The translations under genes were made by a program, and so were the position numbers. From Larix sibirica (taxonomy: Eukaryota; Streptophyta; Pinopsida; Pinales; Pinaceae), in the NCBI GenBank assembly GCA_004151065.3, contig NWUY0300008414.1:7177-18913 (forward strand): a stretch of DNA of 11,737 nt, written 5' to 3'. The first letter of the stretch is position 1. Every line of letters begins with the position of its first letter. The notes under the pieces are model-generated. The model searched no databases. It saw nothing but the letters and a program-made list of their open reading frames with translations, and was not told the origin of the DNA. Shown in pieces: positions 8,353 to 11,737 of this stretch.

Positions 8353-8502
8353 ACCAAGGCCCTAGAGGAGGAAGTGAAGAAGTTCGAAGGAGATGTGTCA
8401 ATTGGAAGATTGACTAATGTGCATAACTGAATCTCAGAAGGTAAGATAAATAACTATATGTTTTATGTTAGTGCTTCTTGGGCCTTGCATGCTCATACCT
8501 CT

Positions 8503-9627
8503 TAAAGTGAATGGATAGTTGATTCTAGTTGCACCCATCGAATGGCTAAATATGCTTCTCTCTTTTATGCACTTACTATTGCTAGTTGTGAAAAGATTGA
8601 ATGTCAGAATGGCGTGATCACTTGTGTATATCATGTACCTAGCTTAAGTACCAATTTGTTGTTTGTACTTTAACTAATTCAAATTGGCAAGAAGGTAGAG
8701 TGTTGGCTAGATCAATTTGTTGTGAAGGATATGCACATCAACTTTTTTGTTGTTGGCGAAGGTTTCCTTGATCCAAAGAACATACTATATAAGTTTTGTG
8801 ACTTTAGTAAGAACGATCCAGGATTGACTACACTCATAGCTCACGCCAACTACCAAAGCAAACTTTAGCATGAATGACTAGGACATATGAATTTTCGGAT
8901 CTTGAAACTGATGGTGACACACAACATGGTTACTGAACTACCTAAGGTTGTTCCTCCTAATGGAGTATGCAAAGGATGTATGTTTGGGAAGCATCATCAT
9001 GTTGCCTTTGAAATAGGGAAAGCTTGGAAAGAAAAGGCTTAGATGGATCTTGTCAATTGTGACATGTGTTCCTTGAACAAACCATCGCTAATTGGTGCAA
9101 GGTATGTATTGACCTTCGTTGATGACTTTTCCAAGTACACTTGGGTATATTTCTTGAAGAATAAGAGTCACGTTTTTTAAATTCAAGGAATTGAGGGCAT
9201 CAGTTGAAAAGCAATGCAATCAATTGTAAATTTTATAAGACTAAACAATGGAGGAGAAAATTTAGGCAAGGACTTCGAAAGCTATGTTCCATAGAATGGT
9301 ATTTCTTGGCATAAAATAGATATGTACCTTACACACCTCAATAGAATGGTGTTGTCAAAAGAAATAAATGGACTTTGGTAGCAATGACATGTTGTTTGAT
9401 TTAGGCCAAAGGTCTATCAAATAAGTGTTGGGCATAAGTTGTCTATTATCAAATTATTTGTAAAATTTGATTCAAACTAAAGCTATATGGGATGTGACTC
9501 TAGTTGAAAGATGGAGTGGAGGAAAACCCTAAGTTGGACATCTTAGAACCTTTGGATGCAAAGCATGGGCTTGCATTCTAGATGATAGAAGGAAGAAAGT
9601 AGATGCTAAGAGTCATGCCATCATGAT
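8503..9627 (+). pseudogene. Copia Pol relic: protease, pre-integrase and integrase
   Basis: Protease: WIVDSSCTHRM at 8512 matches W-I-L-D-S-G-C/A-T-x-H-M, with the active-site Gly changed to Ser. VPSLSTNLL and VVKDMHINF follow. Pre-integrase domain at 8863-9030: L-stop-H-E-stop-L-G-H-M-N, then CKGCMFGKHH, keeping the H and C-x2-C zinc ligands. Integrase core: first catalytic Asp in N-C-D (9061), then FVDDFSKYTWVYF. The second Asp is Asn (R-L-N-N-G-G-E, codon 9244) and the Glu is Lys (V-V-K-R-N-K, codon 9357). The tail keeps W-S-G-G-K-P and LRTFGCKAWA. Reading breaks at A-I-M-I, where C-I-F-V-G-Y would follow. Several frame changes occur. Non-functional beyond doubt. Confidence 0.88.
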
Positions 9628-9842
9628 TGTGACGCAAGGCAGGTCGGTCGGACCCTCTTGCTTAACAATATCACATAGTTAACACACAAAAGCTCACATA
9701 GACTAGACATGAACTAGAAATGCCAAGAAGTTGGCTTCTATTACTTGAATCACTTACAAAATTACATGCAAACTAATAAACAAGTCGGCCTCAGCCTCTC
9801 ACAATATACATAAGTAAATATCTGTTCTATCTATGTGATCTG

Positions 9843-9843
9843 N
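9843..9843. other. unresolved base (n)
   Basis: A single n stands in the AT-rich stretch to the right of the putative insertion junction. It may be an ambiguous base call or a closed assembly gap. If it is a gap, continuity of the region to its right with the junction at 9628 is not assured. Confidence 0.99.
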
Positions 9844-9878
9844 TTAGTTGGTAAGTGCGTGTTTTTAATTACAAATAT

Positions 9879-10275
9879 ATGAAATCATAATAATGATTGA
9901 ATATGTTAAATTTTAATCACGTTGTTTAGAAGTTTTATGATTTTAAATAGAAAATTTTGATTTCTCTCGTATTATTTTGAAAAAAATCTAGTATAAATTT
10001 TTAAAAATTTGGTTAGAATTGTTAAACTTTCAAATTTTGGGTGCTATGCGGTTTTGGATGGTGTGGTGTTAAATATGTTTCTATCATCAAAATCATCATT
10101 AAAACACTATTAAATATACATTTTGCAAAATAAAAAAGACGGATTCTGGTGACCATCCAAACCAAATTGTCTAATTTTTAGATAACTCCATTTTAATTAC
10201 ATTTATATATTTTTTGTGATCAAATTTAATTTAATGAAATCATCATAATGAATGAATATGTTAATTTTCATTATA
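9879..10275. repeat. imperfect direct repeat pair about 355 bp apart in AT-rich DNA
   Basis: ATGAAATCAT(A/C)ATAATG followed by A(T/A)TGAATATGTTAA and TTTT(A/C)AT occurs at 9879 and again at 10234. TTTTAATTACA also precedes both copies (9861 and 10190), though at different distances. The pair suggests an old duplication inside the putative U3 region. Confidence 0.6.
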
Positions 10276-10313
10276 TTTATGAAATTGACAACAATTATTT
10301 AATGTGTTAATTT

Positions 10314-10440
10314 CATTACATTTATGATATTATTACATTTATGATATTGTTAATTAGCCATTACTATTGATGATTAGTCACTTAAGCTGTATCATTACAT
10401 TTATGAGATTATAAATTAGTCATTATTATTGACGGCTAGC
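10314..10440. repeat. ATTACATTTATGA-containing repeats
   Basis: ATTACATTTATGA(T/G)ATT occurs at 10315, 10332 and 10394. The last two copies are each followed by (T/A)AATTAG(C/T)CATTA(C/T)TATTGA, so a unit of about 62 bp is present twice. It is AT-rich with no coding sense, and lies within the putative LTR of the minus-strand element. Confidence 0.75.
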
Positions 10441-10689
10441 GAATTTGTACAGGAGGGGAAGAGTGTGGAGCATTCCTCAATTTATGTGCATGAGGTAGTT
10501 TCTAGTAAGACTTCTAAGATCAAATGATAAAGTTTTGACAATTTACCAATGCCTTGAATTTGTATCTAGGAACTCATTAAGCTTTAGGAAACAACTCTTT
10601 TTCATTGTAGTTGGATCTAAAACTTTCTTCTATTAATATCTCATTGAACTCCTTATTTAAGTACTAAGGATGAAATTTGAAACATTTGA

Positions 10690-10853
10690 TCTTAGTCAGC
10701 CATTGCAAAATGTTTTCATTCTGGATTTAATATTAGTCATCCATCGCAGAATGATTTCATTATGGATTTTATATTAGTAAGCCATTGCAAAATGCTTCGA
10801 TTATGTATATGATATTAGTTAACCACTGCAAAATGCTTTCATTATGAATAAAT
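10690..10853. repeat. 41-bp minisatellite, four copies
   Basis: Four head-to-tail units start at 10690, 10731, 10772 and 10813, each exactly 41 bases with no indels. The shared core is TTAGTCAGCCATTGCAAAATG, then a TTTCATTATGGATTT-like half. Units 1 and 2 agree at 34 of 41 positions by eye. The period is not a multiple of three, so this is not a coding repeat. Its place in the likely U3 part of an LTR recalls the tandem enhancer-like repeats seen in some LTRs, but that role is inference. Confidence 0.92.
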
Positions 10854-10933
10854 TTATTGGAATTTAGATATGATTGAATCTGAGTTTGTCGGCATCCTCT
10901 GACATGCCTGCACAACCTTCTCCTGTGGTGACA

Positions 10934-11439
10934 CCTGGCCTGGTCCCAAGCTACTTCTTAATGGTCACTGACCTCCTCAACTACCCACAACGGTTGCAGG
11001 TCTATCTCCTAGACCGGTGCACTTCTCAACTTTTGTGCCTCTTGACTTCCCTATAGTTGTCGGTCTTATCGCTATCTACTTTCGACTGGTATGCACTTCG
11101 ACACGTCGACCATTCTCTACTTCATCGGTCCTCGACTTAACTTGTCGACTTCACTTAGTCTCAATGACTACCGTCCTCCCCATCCCCCATGCTTGGCCTT
11201 TGCCACTTCCGTCGATATCGTTTTTTTTCCTTTCGTTGACTTTCAAATTCGACGAATTTTGCTTATGTCAACCATACTTTGACAACTTCTTGCTCTACTT
11301 CCTGGCCTAGACTGCTAGTATTCCCACACCAGTGGTCGTCGGCAATCCCCCTGGTCGGCCTTCTTCTATCGATCAACTTCGACTATTCTTCCTATGCCCG
11401 GATGCCCATGCATCAGTCTCCCAGGTGAAAAATAACTCG
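10934..11439 (-). other. 3' untranslated or degraded region of the chromovirus, no gene
   Basis: The plus strand is strongly rich in C and T and full of TCGAC and CGGTC words, so the minus strand is purine-rich, like the sequence between pol and the 3' LTR of gypsy elements. After the chromodomain the minus strand reads SYFSPGRLMHGHPGIG and then falls into frequent stops. Purine-rich runs at 11346-11365 and near 10936-10950 are candidate polypurine tracts. Plus-strand open frames here are antisense to the element and are not called. Confidence 0.5.
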
Positions 11440-11737
11440 ATGGCTCTGTCATACTTCTGTATGCCTCCTCTAAAATGCATGTCTCCTCTTCCATCTTGTC
11501 GTTCATCCATCGGACTAAGTATTCTTTCTCCTTCTAACTCTTTGTGCGTCCGACTTCATGCTCATCCATCACTTCGGTGATCTATTCCTTCTATCGGTCT
11601 GGAATCTATCATGCCAAGTCGATGTTTGAAACGTTTGCGTTGTTGCTCATCGAAGCTTCTTAATACTTGTACAGATCTATTACGTTCAACATAGGATAAA
11701 TGTTTAAATCTTTCGGTAGCTCCAACACATAAGCATT
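11440..11737 (-). pseudogene. Ty3/gypsy integrase C-terminus and chromodomain, degraded
   Basis: On the minus strand from 11737 the first frame reads NAYVLELPKDLNIYPMLNV then IDLYKY, matching the conserved gypsy integrase tail N-A-Y-x-x-x-L-P-x-x-x-x-I-x-x-x-F-N-V-x-D-L. A stop (TAA) follows at about 11661. In a shifted frame from 11581 the sequence reads ITEVMDEHEVGRTKS, stop, KEKEYLVRWMNDKMEEETC, then ILEEAY. This fits the chromodomain pattern: a start around V-x-D, E-Y-L-V-K-W, then T-W-x-x-E-E-x-L. Tyr and Trp of the aromatic cage region are kept, while the usual Trp after Thr is Cys. The fold targets integration to particular chromatin in intact chromoviruses. This copy is broken by stops and frame changes. 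Confidence 0.82.

Larger units (their letters stand above)
7137..9627 (+). mobile_element. decayed Ty1/Copia LTR retrotransposon, 5' part only
   Basis: Order of parts: probable 5' LTR, primer-binding site at 7383, Gag from about 7551, zinc knuckle at about 8296, protease at about 8512, pre-integrase domain from about 8863 and integrase core to about 9627. Protease-integrase before reverse transcriptase is the Copia (Pseudoviridae) gene order. Reverse transcriptase, RNase H and the 3' LTR are absent because homology stops at 9627, where a different sequence begins. There are many in-frame stops and several frame changes, so the element is dead. The 3' half may lie beyond the window on the far side of the nested element. 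Confidence 0.9.
9628..10933 (-). repeat. candidate 3' LTR of the minus-strand chromovirus (right boundary uncertain)
   Basis: Minus-strand reading: a possible start TGTCACC at 10933, an AT-rich stretch with tandem repeats (U3-like), a TATA-like TTATGTATATT at 9803-9813, then about 175 bases of more balanced sequence (R and U5-like) ending GCGTCACA at 9628. The segment before 10933 is GGGACCAGGCCAGG, a possible but impure polypurine tract. A rival start is TGCCGACG at 11344, directly after AGGGGGAT. A second rival reading is a short 176-bp insertion at 9628-9803 bounded by TGTGA and TCACA; the five bases flanking it (ATGAT and ATATA) do not form a clear target-site duplication. No second LTR is available for comparison. 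Confidence 0.4.
9628..11737 (-). mobile_element. 3' part of a Ty3/gypsy chromovirus nested in the Copia relic
   Basis: Read on the minus strand, the window end enters a gypsy polyprotein at the integrase C-terminus and chromodomain (11737 to about 11440), passes through degraded 3' untranslated sequence, and continues into an LTR-like region. That region would end at 9628 with GCGTCACA, which on the plus strand is TGTGACGC. Copia homology stops within a few bases of this point, which suits an insertion junction. The rest of the element (Gag, protease, reverse transcriptase, 5' LTR) would lie to the right of the window. The coding piece is well supported. Continuity between it and the 9628 terminus is inferred; a single unresolved base at 9843 does not help or harm it. 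Confidence 0.65.

Noticed and set aside
9628-9803. Short 176-bp solo LTR or non-autonomous element with TGTGA and TCACA ends
   Set aside because: Flanking five-base sequences do not match and Copia coding does not resume on the right side. It is kept only as an alternative to the long minus-strand LTR.
10690-10853. CRISPR-like array
   Set aside because: Units are contiguous with no unique spacers and the genome is a plant. It is a minisatellite.
10874-11580. Several overlapping plus-strand open frames rich in Ser, Pro, Leu and Phe
   Set aside because: They are antisense to the gypsy chromovirus tail. The minus strand carries recognisable integrase and chromodomain motifs, the plus strand none.

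Overview
This is nuclear DNA of a seed plant, most likely a gymnosperm such as a conifer. The reasons are a long intron-poor pentatricopeptide repeat (PPR) gene of the plant-specific PLS class, whose repeat wording resembles conifer homologues as I remember them; AT-rich spacers of several kilobases; and heavily decayed Copia and Ty3/gypsy retrotransposons. The organism call is an inference. No bacterial, organellar or viral gene organisation is seen.

Layout. 1-632: AT-rich upstream sequence with a good splice donor at 481/482, suggesting a 5' UTR intron just before the start codon. 633-3008: an intact 791-residue PLS-class PPR protein, the only convincing complete gene. 3009-3341: an out-of-phase relic of the DYW deaminase domain, cut from the gene by a stop codon where homologues have Ser in the D-R-S-H motif. 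About 3342-3670: probable 3' UTR with an AATAAA at 3644. 3670-7136: mostly unrecognised spacer with three short tandem duplications (37, 28 and 106 bp) and a few exon-like islands near splice-like signals.

7137(?)-9627: a plus-strand Ty1/Copia relic with a tRNA-iMet primer-binding site, Gag, zinc knuckle, protease, pre-integrase and integrase. It carries many stops and has lost catalytic residues. It breaks off abruptly at 9627/9628, before reverse transcriptase. 9628-11737: best read as the 3' part of a minus-strand Ty3/gypsy chromovirus (integrase tail and chromodomain at 11440-11737, then a long LTR-like region containing a 41-bp minisatellite) nested in the Copia element. A single unresolved base (n) lies at 9843.

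The PPR gene probably acts in organellar RNA processing or editing. Because its own DYW deaminase is broken, it would need a partner deaminase or have another role. The two retroelements are fossils. The novelty candidates are the truncated PPR-DYW gene and the nested-element structure; I found no sign of a wholly new multi-gene system.
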